From an uncultured Muribaculaceae bacterium (GTDB taxonomy: Bacteria; Bacteroidota; Bacteroidia; Bacteroidales; Muribaculaceae), in the NCBI GenBank assembly GCA_910583795.1, contig CAJTZQ010000069.1:1-20006 (forward strand): DNA of 20,006 nucleotides. Reading direction: 5' to 3'. Below are positions 1 through 6,599 of this stretch, one piece after another. The position numbers and the translations under genes were made by a program. Position 1 is the first letter of the stretch. The number at the start of each line of letters is the position of its first letter. Below the pieces are notes generated by a model. It was not told the DNA's origin, searched no databases, and saw nothing but the letters and a program-made list of their open reading frames with translations.

Positions 1-118
1 ATACTTGGCTCCTCGGAGCCGTTAACAAACTCTCAAAAAATTACCGAAGTATTGTATATGTGGAGATATGAATTTTATCTACGGACTCATAATATTAAAA
101 ATTTTTAATAAGCCTTGG

Positions 119-190
119 TGTCAACGATCTCCTGACACAAATGTCAACGGACTGCTGATACAAAATGTGTCAACGAGGTCCTGAGCCACG
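119..190 (+). repeat. Three direct copies of TGTCAACG-N4-SCTGA
   Basis: The octamer TGTCAACG occurs exactly at 119-126, 142-149 and 168-175 (spacings 23 and 26 bp). Each copy is followed after four variable bases by CCTGA, GCTGA and CCTGA. The first two copies continue with a related ACA-rich tail (CACAAA, TACAAAA). IS21-family insertion sequences are known for TGT-starting ends that carry several subterminal direct copies, so this could be a relic of one end. No istA/istB-like coding sequence or opposite end is present, so that identity is only a suggestion. Confidence 0.6.
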
Positions 191-203
191 GCAATTAGTC
201 GTT

Positions 204-307
204 AGTTTATGGTTTATGGGATATGGTTTAAGAATAATTTTGAAGTTTCATAGGATTTTTAGACTATAAACTATAAACCAAAGACCATAGACAATAGACC
301 AAAGACC
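204..307. repeat. Heptamer inverted array 1, abutting the ATPase stop codon
   Basis: The left arm is four in-phase 7-bp units (AGTTTAT, GGTTTAT, GGGATAT, GGTTTAA; 204-231). The right arm is six in-phase units of opposite sense (ATAAACT, ATAAACC, AAAGACC, ATAGACA, ATAGACC, AAAGACC; 266-307). A 34-bp spacer separates them. The last unit ends at 307, and the ATPase stop codon (minus strand) starts at 308. The arms can pair imperfectly, with G-U wobbles, in the leftward transcript. Function is unknown; a 3' stabilising or attenuating structure is one possibility. Confidence 0.75.
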
Positions 308-982
308 TTATTCCACCTGGCGACCGTCGAAGAAGCGAACAATACGGTCGGTCATACGAGCCTGACTTTCATTGTGGGTTACCATCACAATCGTGCGACC
401 GTCTTCCTTATTCAACTGATGCAGAATGTCCATCACTTCCTGACCCATCTTTGAGTCGAGGTTACCTGTAGGTTCGTCGGCAAGGACTATCTGAGGGTCA
501 CCGATAATAGCTCTGGCAATCGCCACACGCTGACACTGACCACCCGAAAGCTGACCGGGGAAGTGGCGCATCCTGTGACTGAGACCGAGACGTGTAAGCA
601 CTTCAGTGACTTTCTCATGACGCTCTTTTGCACTAACGCCGCTGCGGTATGCCAACGGCAAAGCTACATTCTCCGCTACATTAAGCGACGGGATAAGATG
701 GAAACTCTGGAACACGAAACCGATATTATGATTTCTGAATGAAGACAATTGGCTGTCGTTCATCTTTCCGGTTGCATCGTCCATTATAGTCACCGTTCCA
801 CTGGTGGGCACATCGAGAAGACCGATGATGTTGAGGAGGGTCGATTTGCCACATCCTGAAGGACCCATTATGCTGACAAATTCCCCCTTCTGAATTTCGA
901 GGTTTACATTCTCAAGTGCGAGTGTTTCGATCTCTTTTGTACGATAGACTTTGTTTACGTCTTTTAAAGTAATTATTGCCAT
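308..982 (-). CDS. ABC transporter ATP-binding protein, LolD/MacB type
   Basis: This is a 224-aa cytoplasmic ATPase that would power a MacB- or LolCDE-like exporter. All nucleotide-binding motifs are visible: Walker A GPSGCGKST (40-48), Q-loop Q92, signature LSGGQ (145-149), Walker B with D169-E170 (VLADEPTGNLDS) and switch H203 (VTHN). Residue 150 is Cys where many relatives have Gln, which should be harmless. Its length is normal for a stand-alone MacB-type ATPase. The ATG at 982 is the natural start, and the gene lies 181 bp downstream of the HlyD/MacA-like adaptor gene on the same strand. The partner permease is not in the window and probably lies further left. The exported substrate cannot be told. 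The gene is bracketed by heptamer arrays on both sides. Confidence 0.95.
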   Translation of the reverse strand: MAIITLKDVNKVYRTKEIETLALENVNLEIQKGEFVSIMGPSGCGKSTLLNIIGLLDVPTSGTVTIMDDATGKMNDSQLSSFRNHNIGFVFQSFHLIPSLNVAENVALPLAYRSGVSAKERHEKVTEVLTRLGLSHRMRHFPGQLSGGQCQRVAIARAIIGDPQIVLADEPTGNLDSKMGQEVMDILHQLNKEDGRTIVMVTHNESQARMTDRIVRFFDGRQVE

Positions 983-1000
983 ATTGTTAGTTTTTAGTTT

Positions 1001-1163
1001 TGAGTTGTGAGTTGTGAGTTGTGGGTTGTGGGTTGTGAGTCTTGAGTTGTGAGATTTGAGTTGTGGGTTTTAAGTAATCAGATTCATAAACTATAAACCA
1101 GATCCCCATAAACCATAAACTCTAAACCATAAACCATAAACTCTCAACCCTAAACCATATCCC
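1001..1163. repeat. Heptamer inverted array 2, abutting the adaptor stop codon
   Basis: The left arm (1001-1070) is ten in-phase 7-bp units of the form TGRGTTG, with two degenerate units (TGAGTCT, TGAGATT). The right arm (1086-1163) is eleven units of opposite sense, mostly ATAAACY or CTAAACC, with one single-base insertion at about 1100-1107. A 15-bp spacer separates them. The right arm ends at 1163, and the adaptor gene's stop codon begins at 1164. A 13-bp stretch (GGGATATGGTTTA) at 218-230 recurs in inverted form at 1151-1163, linking both arrays to one repeat family. In the leftward transcript the arms could fold into a long imperfect hairpin between the adaptor and ATPase genes. Confidence 0.85.
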
Positions 1164-2411
1164 TTATTTCAATTTTATTGATCTCTTATTTTTGTATGAA
1201 CTCATGTCGGAAACGACCACCTCTTCGCCGGGCTGAATCCCGCTTGTGACCTCCACGAAATCGAAGTTGCTGTCTCCAAGAGTGACCGTGCGGCGTTCAA
1301 GCTTATCTTCTTCAGTTTTGACAAACATCACGTATGTGCCGGGGCCTTGAAAATATGAACCGTTGGGAATCCTGACCACTCCATCCTTCACGTCATAGAC
1401 AACATTGAGGTCGGTGCGCAATCCCGAGCGCAACAGTTTGTCGCTATCATCATCAAGAAAGACAATAAACTGCACCATCCCGTTCTGACTTTGCGGAGAT
1501 ATCGTACTGATCTTTCCTTTCACAGTGTTGCGGTTGATCCTTACATTCACCACAGAACCGACAGAAAGCTTTCCGGAATTGCTTTCCGGAATTTCACCTT
1601 CAATCTTGAAATGAGTAAGATCAGAGACAACGGCAAGTTTCTCTCCTGCACCAATACTTGTGCCAAGACTTTTGTTAAGCCAGGTCACAGTGCCTTTCCT
1701 TGGAGCTTTCACCTGAGCGTCGTCGAGAGTGCGCTGCATTGCCTCAAGATTACGTGCCGATATGCTTCCTTCCAACTGCTTGCTACGGAATGCCGCAGCA
1801 TGAGCTTTCTTCTCATTGGCAAGCTGGGTTTTCAACTGTTCAAGCTCCATGCGGGCGGTAGAAAATGCAAGTTCAGCCTCACGGATGCGGTCGCCTGTAC
1901 CGCTTCCGATACTGTCAAGGCGTTTTTCATTTGCCACCTCCGCCTTGAGGTGGCTTAGTGACATTTCCTTAACCTTGATTTTCATCTCAAGGTCTGTAAG
2001 ATAAGTGGCATTGTTAAGAGCCGCCTGTTCTATTTCATTCTTCTTCATGCTCACCTCGTCTGTCATACGGCGATAATCAGATTCAGCAGTCTGAAGGTCA
2101 AGCTTAAGAAGAGACTGCCCGACATCGACAGAATCTCCCTCGTTGCAATACACTTCCAAGATCTTTGTGGCTACAGGCGAAACAATAGCCTGTTCGTAGA
2201 GCGGCACAATCTTTCCGGAAGCCGACACACTGCTCTCGAGAGTGGCACGCTCCGCAGGTTTTATGGTAATGTCTGTTGTCTTTACGCTATCGCCAAGAGT
2301 AATCAACACGACCACGATAACCAGCGCGACACCTAAAAAGACACCTACTACCTTGAGGCGTTTTTTCATCGTTTCCTTGCGTTGTTGTTCAATTGGTATT
2401 TCTCTGTCCAT
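1164..2411 (-). CDS. HlyD/MacA-like periplasmic adaptor subunit
   Basis: This 415-aa membrane fusion protein would link an inner-membrane ABC permease to an outer-membrane TolC-type channel. From the ATG at 2411, residues 1-19 are charged, 20-39 form one transmembrane anchor, and about 64-110 hold the first half of a lipoyl/barrel-sandwich domain (SGKIVP, then VYCNEGDSVDVGQSLLKLD). About 110-235 is a charged coiled-coil hairpin, followed by the second lipoyl half (VKAPRKGTVTWL) and beta-barrel and membrane-proximal domains. It is not a lipoprotein. The frame stays open up to an ATG at 2450, but that ATG lies inside the sigma-54 promoter element and upstream of the predicted transcript start, so 2411 is preferred. 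A start at 2369 (MKKRLKVV), preceded by AAGGAAA, remains possible. It is probably cotranscribed with the ATPase gene at 308-982. Confidence 0.92.
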   Translation of the reverse strand: MDREIPIEQQRKETMKKRLKVVGVFLGVALVIVVVLITLGDSVKTTDITIKPAERATLESSVSASGKIVPLYEQAIVSPVATKILEVYCNEGDSVDVGQSLLKLDLQTAESDYRRMTDEVSMKKNEIEQAALNNATYLTDLEMKIKVKEMSLSHLKAEVANEKRLDSIGSGTGDRIREAELAFSTARMELEQLKTQLANEKKAHAAAFRSKQLEGSISARNLEAMQRTLDDAQVKAPRKGTVTWLNKSLGTSIGAGEKLAVVSDLTHFKIEGEIPESNSGKLSVGSVVNVRINRNTVKGKISTISPQSQNGMVQFIVFLDDDSDKLLRSGLRTDLNVVYDVKDGVVRIPNGSYFQGPGTYVMFVKTEEDKLERRTVTLGDSNFDFVEVTSGIQPGEEVVVSDMSSYKNKRSIKLK

Positions 2412-2442
2412 ATTAGTTTTTTGTTTTCTGTCCGTACAATTG

Positions 2443-2458
2443 ACAATCATCGTGCCAA
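2443..2458 (-). promoter_or_regulatory. Candidate sigma-54 (-24/-12) promoter for the exporter genes
   Basis: On the minus strand this reads TTGGCACGATGATTGT. The sigma-54 consensus is YTGGCACG-N4-TTGC with GG and GC separated by 10 bases. Here the GG-N10 spacing is exact and only the final C is changed (to T). The predicted transcript start is near 2432, about 20 bases before the preferred adaptor start at 2411. The match is by eye. Confidence 0.65.
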
Positions 2459-2503
2459 ACTCACAAATATCTATTAGTCAAGCATTCAAATAAAAACGCC
2501 ATC

Positions 2504-2525
2504 GTCCACTCACGGACAATTGTCC
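2504..2525. promoter_or_regulatory. Palindromic candidate activator site
   Basis: GGACAATTGTCC at 2514-2525 is a perfect 12-bp palindrome. GTCC at 2504-2507 forms a further inverted pair with GGAC at 2514-2517. It lies about 60 bp upstream of the sigma-54-like -24 element, a position plausible for an enhancer-binding response regulator. A related CAATTG core (GTACAATTGAC) occurs at 2434-2444, next to the promoter. No regulator gene is in the window, so the binding protein is unknown. It could instead act on the divergent operon at 2650. Confidence 0.45.
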
Positions 2526-2584
2526 ATTTTCGTACACCTCATTATATACAATCATATTTACGACATTACAATAAATGAAATTTA

Positions 2585-2616
2585 TTTGCAAAAATGAGAA
2601 ATTTTAGCTAATTTCA
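2585..2616 (+). promoter_or_regulatory. Candidate Bacteroidetes sigma-ABfr promoter for the amino-sugar operon
   Basis: TTTG at 2585-2588 and TAATTTCA at 2609-2616 (consensus TAnnTTTG, with one mismatch in the TTTG part and a final A for G) are separated by 20 bases. That spacing is right for Bacteroidetes -33/-7 elements. Transcription would start about 30 bases before the ATG at 2650. Confidence 0.5.
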
Positions 2617-2649
2617 CGCTCAAAACAAAACATCTGAATACTAATAATC

Positions 2650-3771
2650 ATGAAAACCGAATCATTGCGCAATATCGCATCAAAATTCAAGCTCCAAGGC
2701 AGTATTGAATCAGTTAATTCCCTCGGGGAGGGTTTTATCAACGATACGTATATTGTAAAGACCGAAGGGAATTCCCCCGATTATATCATCCAGAAGAAAA
2801 ATAAGTCCATCTTCCCCGATGTCCCCGCAATGATGGATAATATACGCAAGGTCACCGACCATATCCGTAAAAGGGTCAGCAAAGCGGGCGGTGATGTGAT
2901 GCGTGAGGTGATGACAGTTGTCCCGACTCTCGACGGCAAACTCTACTTTCAAGACAGTGATGGAGATTTTTGGGCTGTATCGGTGTTTATCCCTGACACT
3001 ATAGCCTACGACAGAGCCGACAACGTTGAGCTGGCAAGAAAAGGGGGGCAAGGAATAGGCAAATTTCAGGCACTTCTTTCCGATTTCAAAGAACCACTTG
3101 CGGAAACAATAAAAGGATTTCATAACATCCGCCACAGATTCAATCAATGGGATGAAAGTCTTGAAAAAGACGCGGCAGGAAGGAAAGCCAATCTTGCGAA
3201 CGAAATAGAATGGATTGAGAGCCGACGGTCAAAAATGCTCGATTTCTGGAAACTTGTTGAAGATGGCACCATTCCAATGAGTGTAACACATAACGACACC
3301 AAAATCAACAATATCCTCTTCGACCGAACCGGCGACGTGCTCTGCGCCATCGATCTGGACACCGTCATGCTTGCGCCTGCCTTAAATGACTTCGGTGATG
3401 CAATACGGTCGTATACCAACACCGGAGCCGAAGACGATCCGGATCTCGAGAAGGTAGAAATCTCTATCCCTATGTTTGAGGCATATACAGACGGATACCT
3501 CTCGGAAAGGGCAAAATCTCTGACAAGAGCCGAGATTGAATGGCTGGCATTTTCAGCTCTTTACATCACATATGAACAAGTGCTTCGATTCCTTATGGAC
3601 TATATCGACGGAGATACTTATTATAAAATCAAATCTCCCGAGCATAATCTCCAACGCACCCATGCACAATACAAATTATTGTGCAGCATGGAACGGCACT
3701 ACGACGAGATGAAAAATATCGTCGATAGAATCGCATATAAATATTTAACTGAATCCAATCAACTACATTAA
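2650..3771 (+). CDS. nahK: NahK-like N-acetylhexosamine 1-kinase (APH-fold)
   Basis: This 373-aa cytoplasmic kinase has the aminoglycoside-phosphotransferase fold. It resembles, from memory and along its whole length, Bifidobacterium longum NahK, which phosphorylates GlcNAc and GalNAc at the anomeric position. Shared stretches are the N-terminal IASKFKLQGSI and EGFINDTYIV, the catalytic loop VTHNDTKINNILFD (His-Asn-Asp), the metal-binding IDLDTVM, the downstream DFGDAIRS, and the C-terminal RFLMDYIDGDTYY and SPEHNLQRTHAQ. Its length is close to that of NahK (about 359 aa). It is the first gene of the operon, 30 bp before the NagB-like/PIG-L fusion gene. The neighbours fit amino-sugar catabolism. 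Substrate choice (GlcNAc, GalNAc or another hexosamine) cannot be decided from sequence alone, so the symbol is a family-level label. Confidence 0.85.
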   Translation: MKTESLRNIASKFKLQGSIESVNSLGEGFINDTYIVKTEGNSPDYIIQKKNKSIFPDVPAMMDNIRKVTDHIRKRVSKAGGDVMREVMTVVPTLDGKLYFQDSDGDFWAVSVFIPDTIAYDRADNVELARKGGQGIGKFQALLSDFKEPLAETIKGFHNIRHRFNQWDESLEKDAAGRKANLANEIEWIESRRSKMLDFWKLVEDGTIPMSVTHNDTKINNILFDRTGDVLCAIDLDTVMLAPALNDFGDAIRSYTNTGAEDDPDLEKVEISIPMFEAYTDGYLSERAKSLTRAEIEWLAFSALYITYEQVLRFLMDYIDGDTYYKIKSPEHNLQRTHAQYKLLCSMERHYDEMKNIVDRIAYKYLTESNQLH

Positions 3772-3801
3772 AACACAATCCCCATTCAATTGATATATCT
3801 A

Positions 3802-5754
3802 ATGAAAAATATATACTCTTTACCCACCAACGGAGGGTTGATACCTGACAGTGCCCCAAGAGATATCATCCATAGGTATGAACGGATCAACACCAATATA
3901 TTCCCCACAGAAAACGAGGGAGTGAGCTATGTGGCTGATCTTATTATTTCGTCAATCAACGAATATAATGAATATGCCTGCTACCGTGATGAATGGGATG
4001 CAGATCGTCCGTTTGTATTAGGTCTGACCACAGGAAGGACACCGATCGGTCTTTATCGTGAACTTGTGGAAAGGTATAAAAAGGGAGAAGTAAGTTTCAA
4101 AAATGTAGCCGTCTTCTCTCTTGATGAATTTTATCCGATCAATCCACATGAAATACAAAGCCGCAATTTCCGAATACACGAGGAATTTATCAACCATATC
4201 AATATTCTTCCGGAAAACGTACATATACCAGATGGAAACATCCCTGTTTCCGAGATATCGCAATATTGTAAAGACTATGATTTAAAAGCGTCTAACATAG
4301 ACCTGATGATCATGGGGATGGGGGAAGAAGGTCAGATCGGATTCAATGAGGCGGGAAGCTATCCCAGGTCGCACACACGTCTTGTCCAGTTGTCTCATAA
4401 TTCCCGGAAAGTACAGGCTCCGGCATTCAACTCCCTTGAAGAGACACCAAAACTTGCTATCACAATGGGACTCGAAACCATTATGAAAGCCAAGAAAATA
4501 ATTCTTCTTGCATGGGGAGAGGGGAAATCCAACATTGTGCGCAAGGTGGTAGAAGGGGAAGTCAACCCCCAGGTTCCCGCTACAGTGCTTCAGAACCATA
4601 CCAATGTCGAGATCGTTGTCGACAAAGATGCCGCCCAGTTCCTGACAAGAGAGGAAACGCCCTGGCTTGTAGGGCCGTGCAACTGGCATCCCAAATTCAT
4701 ACGCAGAGCCGTGGTGTGGCTCTGCGGAGTGGTCAAAAAGCCTATTCTTAAACTGACTTACCAGGATTATATTGAAAATTCACTCGGAGAACTTCTTGAA
4801 CAAGGACGCACATACGATCAGATAAACATCGACGTTTTCAACGACCTGCAGCATACCATAACAGGATGGCCTGGAGGCAAGCCGAATGCCGATGACTCCA
4901 CCCGCCCTGTTCCTTCCGTTCCATCGCCTAAAAAAGTACTGATATTCTCCCCGCATCCTGATGATGATGTCATTTCAATGGGGGGAACTTTCATCCGTCT
5001 TGTCCAGCAGGGGCACGACGTGCATGTGGCATATGAAACCTCCGGGAATATCGCAGTGCATGACGATACAGTCATCCAGCAGATAGACACTGCAAAAGAA
5101 CTCGGATTAGGCGACAGGTGCAAGGAAGTGAAAGACCTTATCGCACATAAAAAATCTGAAGGAGGTCCAGAACCGCGTGAGTTGCTCGACATCAAAGCCG
5201 CTATCAGGAGGGCGGAGGCACGATCTGCGGTCAGGTCGTTCGGACTCGACCCCGACAAAAATGTCCATTTCCTAAATCTGCCTTTTTATGAAACAGGAGG
5301 AGTAAAGAAAAATCCTCTTTCAGATGCCGACATTCAAATCATCGTGAATATCTTAAGAGAAATCAAACCCCATCAGATATATGCAGCCGGAGATCTTGCC
5401 GATCCTCACGGCACCCACCGCACATGCATGGAAGCAGTGCTTGCCGCCCTTCAAATCGTAAAAGACGAAGAATGGCTAAAAGACTGCCATCTATGGCTTT
5501 ACCGTGGAGCCTGGATGGAATGGAATCTTGGCATGGTCGATATGGCTGTCCCTCTGTCGCCTGATGAAATGATGATGAAGAGGCTTGCCATCTACCGGCA
5601 CATCTCGCAAAAAGATATCATGCCTTTCCCGGGAAGCGATCCAAGAGAGTTCTGGCAGAGAGCGGAAGAACGGACCCAGCACACCGCACGTCTGTATGAT
5701 GATCTTGGAATGGCGGAATATCAGGCTATTGAAGTTTTTGTAAAAATGTTCTAA
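3802..5754 (+). CDS. NagB-like domain fused to a PIG-L/LmbE deacetylase
   Basis: This 650-aa cytoplasmic protein has two domains. Residues about 35-330 have the glucosamine-6-phosphate deaminase fold, with a conserved phosphate loop (GLTTGRTP, 74-81) and D108 in place of E. coli NagB D72. The catalytic DGH of NagB (D141, H143) reads E176-G177-Q178, with E183 conserved, so deaminase activity is doubtful. Residues about 375-650 are a PIG-L-type zinc deacetylase: PHPDDD (384-389) and DPHGTHR (534-540) supply the expected metal ligands. Proteins of this architecture are usually annotated as NagB in Bacteroides, but the true NagB here is the next gene, 13 bp downstream. A deacetylase role on an N-acetylhexosamine phosphate is my inference. 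The frame extends to a TTG at 3790, but the ATG at 3802 is preferred. Confidence 0.9.
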   Translation: MKNIYSLPTNGGLIPDSAPRDIIHRYERINTNIFPTENEGVSYVADLIISSINEYNEYACYRDEWDADRPFVLGLTTGRTPIGLYRELVERYKKGEVSFKNVAVFSLDEFYPINPHEIQSRNFRIHEEFINHINILPENVHIPDGNIPVSEISQYCKDYDLKASNIDLMIMGMGEEGQIGFNEAGSYPRSHTRLVQLSHNSRKVQAPAFNSLEETPKLAITMGLETIMKAKKIILLAWGEGKSNIVRKVVEGEVNPQVPATVLQNHTNVEIVVDKDAAQFLTREETPWLVGPCNWHPKFIRRAVVWLCGVVKKPILKLTYQDYIENSLGELLEQGRTYDQINIDVFNDLQHTITGWPGGKPNADDSTRPVPSVPSPKKVLIFSPHPDDDVISMGGTFIRLVQQGHDVHVAYETSGNIAVHDDTVIQQIDTAKELGLGDRCKEVKDLIAHKKSEGGPEPRELLDIKAAIRRAEARSAVRSFGLDPDKNVHFLNLPFYETGGVKKNPLSDADIQIIVNILREIKPHQIYAAGDLADPHGTHRTCMEAVLAALQIVKDEEWLKDCHLWLYRGAWMEWNLGMVDMAVPLSPDEMMMKRLAIYRHISQKDIMPFPGSDPREFWQRAEERTQHTARLYDDLGMAEYQAIEVFVKMF

Positions 5755-5767
5755 TCCCAAAAATAAT

Positions 5768-6586
5768 ATGAGACTTTTAATACAAGAGAACTCTGATCTC
5801 GTTGCAAAATGGACTGCAGATCATATAATCAACAGAATTAAAGAGAAAGCTGCCCAGACCGACAAACCTTTTGTTCTCGGTCTGCCAACCGGATCAACCC
5901 CCCTCAAGACATATCAGGAACTGATCCGCCGGCATAAGGCGGGACATATAAGTTTCAAGAATGTGATAACTTTCAATATGGATGAATATATCGGGTTACC
6001 GAATGATCATGAACAGAGTTATCACCACTTCATGAATGAACACCTGTTTTCTCACATCGACATCCTGCCGGAAAATATAAACATCCCTGACGGCATGGCA
6101 GAAGATATCTGGACTGCATGTGAGGAATACGAGAATAAAATCACAGAAGTAGGAGGCATCGACCTGTTTCTTGGCGGCGTAGGAGAAGACGGACATATCG
6201 CCTTCAACGAACCGTTTTCATCGCTATCTTCAAGAACCCGGGTAAAAACCCTGACAGATGATACAATCAGAGTAAATGCCCGATTTTTCGGAGGAGACGT
6301 ATCTAAAGTCCCGACTACGGCTGTCACCGTCGGTGTAGGTACGGTCATGGATGCAAAAGAGGTTATGATTCTTGCCACCGGAGCAAAAAAAGCGAGGGCT
6401 GTCGCCGCAGGCGTGGAATCTCCAATCAGCCATAAATGGACAGTGTCAGCATTGCAGAACCATCCCCACTGCATAATCGTGATCGATGAACCGGCAGCCG
6501 GGGAGCTTCGCGTAAACACCTACAAATATTTCAAGGATATTGAGAAAAACAATATCCTTCCGATATCTTTTATTGATTCCCATTAA
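5768..6586 (+). CDS. nagB: Glucosamine-6-phosphate deaminase
   Basis: This 272-aa enzyme converts glucosamine-6-phosphate to fructose-6-phosphate and ammonia, the step that feeds amino sugars into glycolysis. It aligns almost without gaps to E. coli NagB. The catalytic residues fall at the same numbers: D72 (FNMDEYIG), D141 and H143 (GGVGEDGHIAFNEP) and E148. The phosphate loop LPTGSTP (39-45) and the MWTVSALQ-like segment (KWTVSALQNHP) are present, and length is normal. It starts 13 bp after the fusion gene and ends 13 bp before the ROK kinase gene. Having a complete NagB directly after a catalytically altered copy shows that the two proteins have separate jobs. Confidence 0.97.
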   Translation: MRLLIQENSDLVAKWTADHIINRIKEKAAQTDKPFVLGLPTGSTPLKTYQELIRRHKAGHISFKNVITFNMDEYIGLPNDHEQSYHHFMNEHLFSHIDILPENINIPDGMAEDIWTACEEYENKITEVGGIDLFLGGVGEDGHIAFNEPFSSLSSRTRVKTLTDDTIRVNARFFGGDVSKVPTTAVTVGVGTVMDAKEVMILATGAKKARAVAAGVESPISHKWTVSALQNHPHCIIVIDEPAAGELRVNTYKYFKDIEKNNILPISFIDSH

Positions 6587-6599
6587 AACCATACTCCTC

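Larger units (their letters stand above)
1..307. other. Non-coding 307 bp downstream of the ABC ATPase gene
   Basis: No supportable gene lies here. The stretch holds a short palindrome at 7-20 (GGCTCC-TC-GGAGCC), an A/T-rich segment at about 95-115, three direct repeats (119-190), and the first heptamer inverted array (204-307). The only open frame of note is a 38-codon plus-strand frame at 68-184 that overlaps the direct repeats and has no recognisable product. Because the minus-strand exporter genes transcribe leftward through this region, it probably separates the ATPase gene from a permease gene beyond the window. Confidence 0.7.

Noticed and set aside
7..20. GGCTCC-TC-GGAGCC palindrome as a terminator for the leftward exporter genes
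   Set aside because: The stem is followed on neither strand by a T run, and the loop would be only two to four bases. It may belong to something left of the window.
68..184. 38-codon plus-strand open frame
   Set aside because: It runs over the triple direct repeat, has no recognisable product or ribosome site, and such a length is expected by chance.
204..307. Heptamer arrays read as a CRISPR array
   Set aside because: Units are 7 bp with no unique spacers of 30 bp or so, and no cas genes are present.
1491..1958. 155-codon plus-strand frame inside the adaptor gene
   Set aside because: It is antisense to a well-conserved gene, and its protein is Cys/His/Phe-rich with no family resemblance. 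The same applies to the other long antisense frames, such as those at 4282-4689, 4818-5258 and 6052-6519.
2412..2450. Adaptor gene start at the ATG at 2450
   Set aside because: It would place the start inside the sigma-54 promoter element and upstream of the predicted transcript start. The added 13 residues are not typical of the family.
2456..2490. Bacteroidetes -33/-7 promoter for the adaptor gene on the minus strand
   Set aside because: The TGAGTTTG (2456-2463) and GATATTTG (2464-2471) candidates each miss the consensus and have wrong spacing (23 or 15) to the TTTG at 2487-2490. The sigma-54 element fits far better.
3790..3801. TTG start for the NagB-like/PIG-L fusion
   Set aside because: An ATG four codons later is the simpler start, and the added residues carry no signal.
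6540..6599. TTG start for the ROK kinase, overlapping nagB
   Set aside because: It would put 20 hydrophobic residues ahead of a normal ROK N-terminus. The ATG at 6600 gives the family's usual length and operon spacing.
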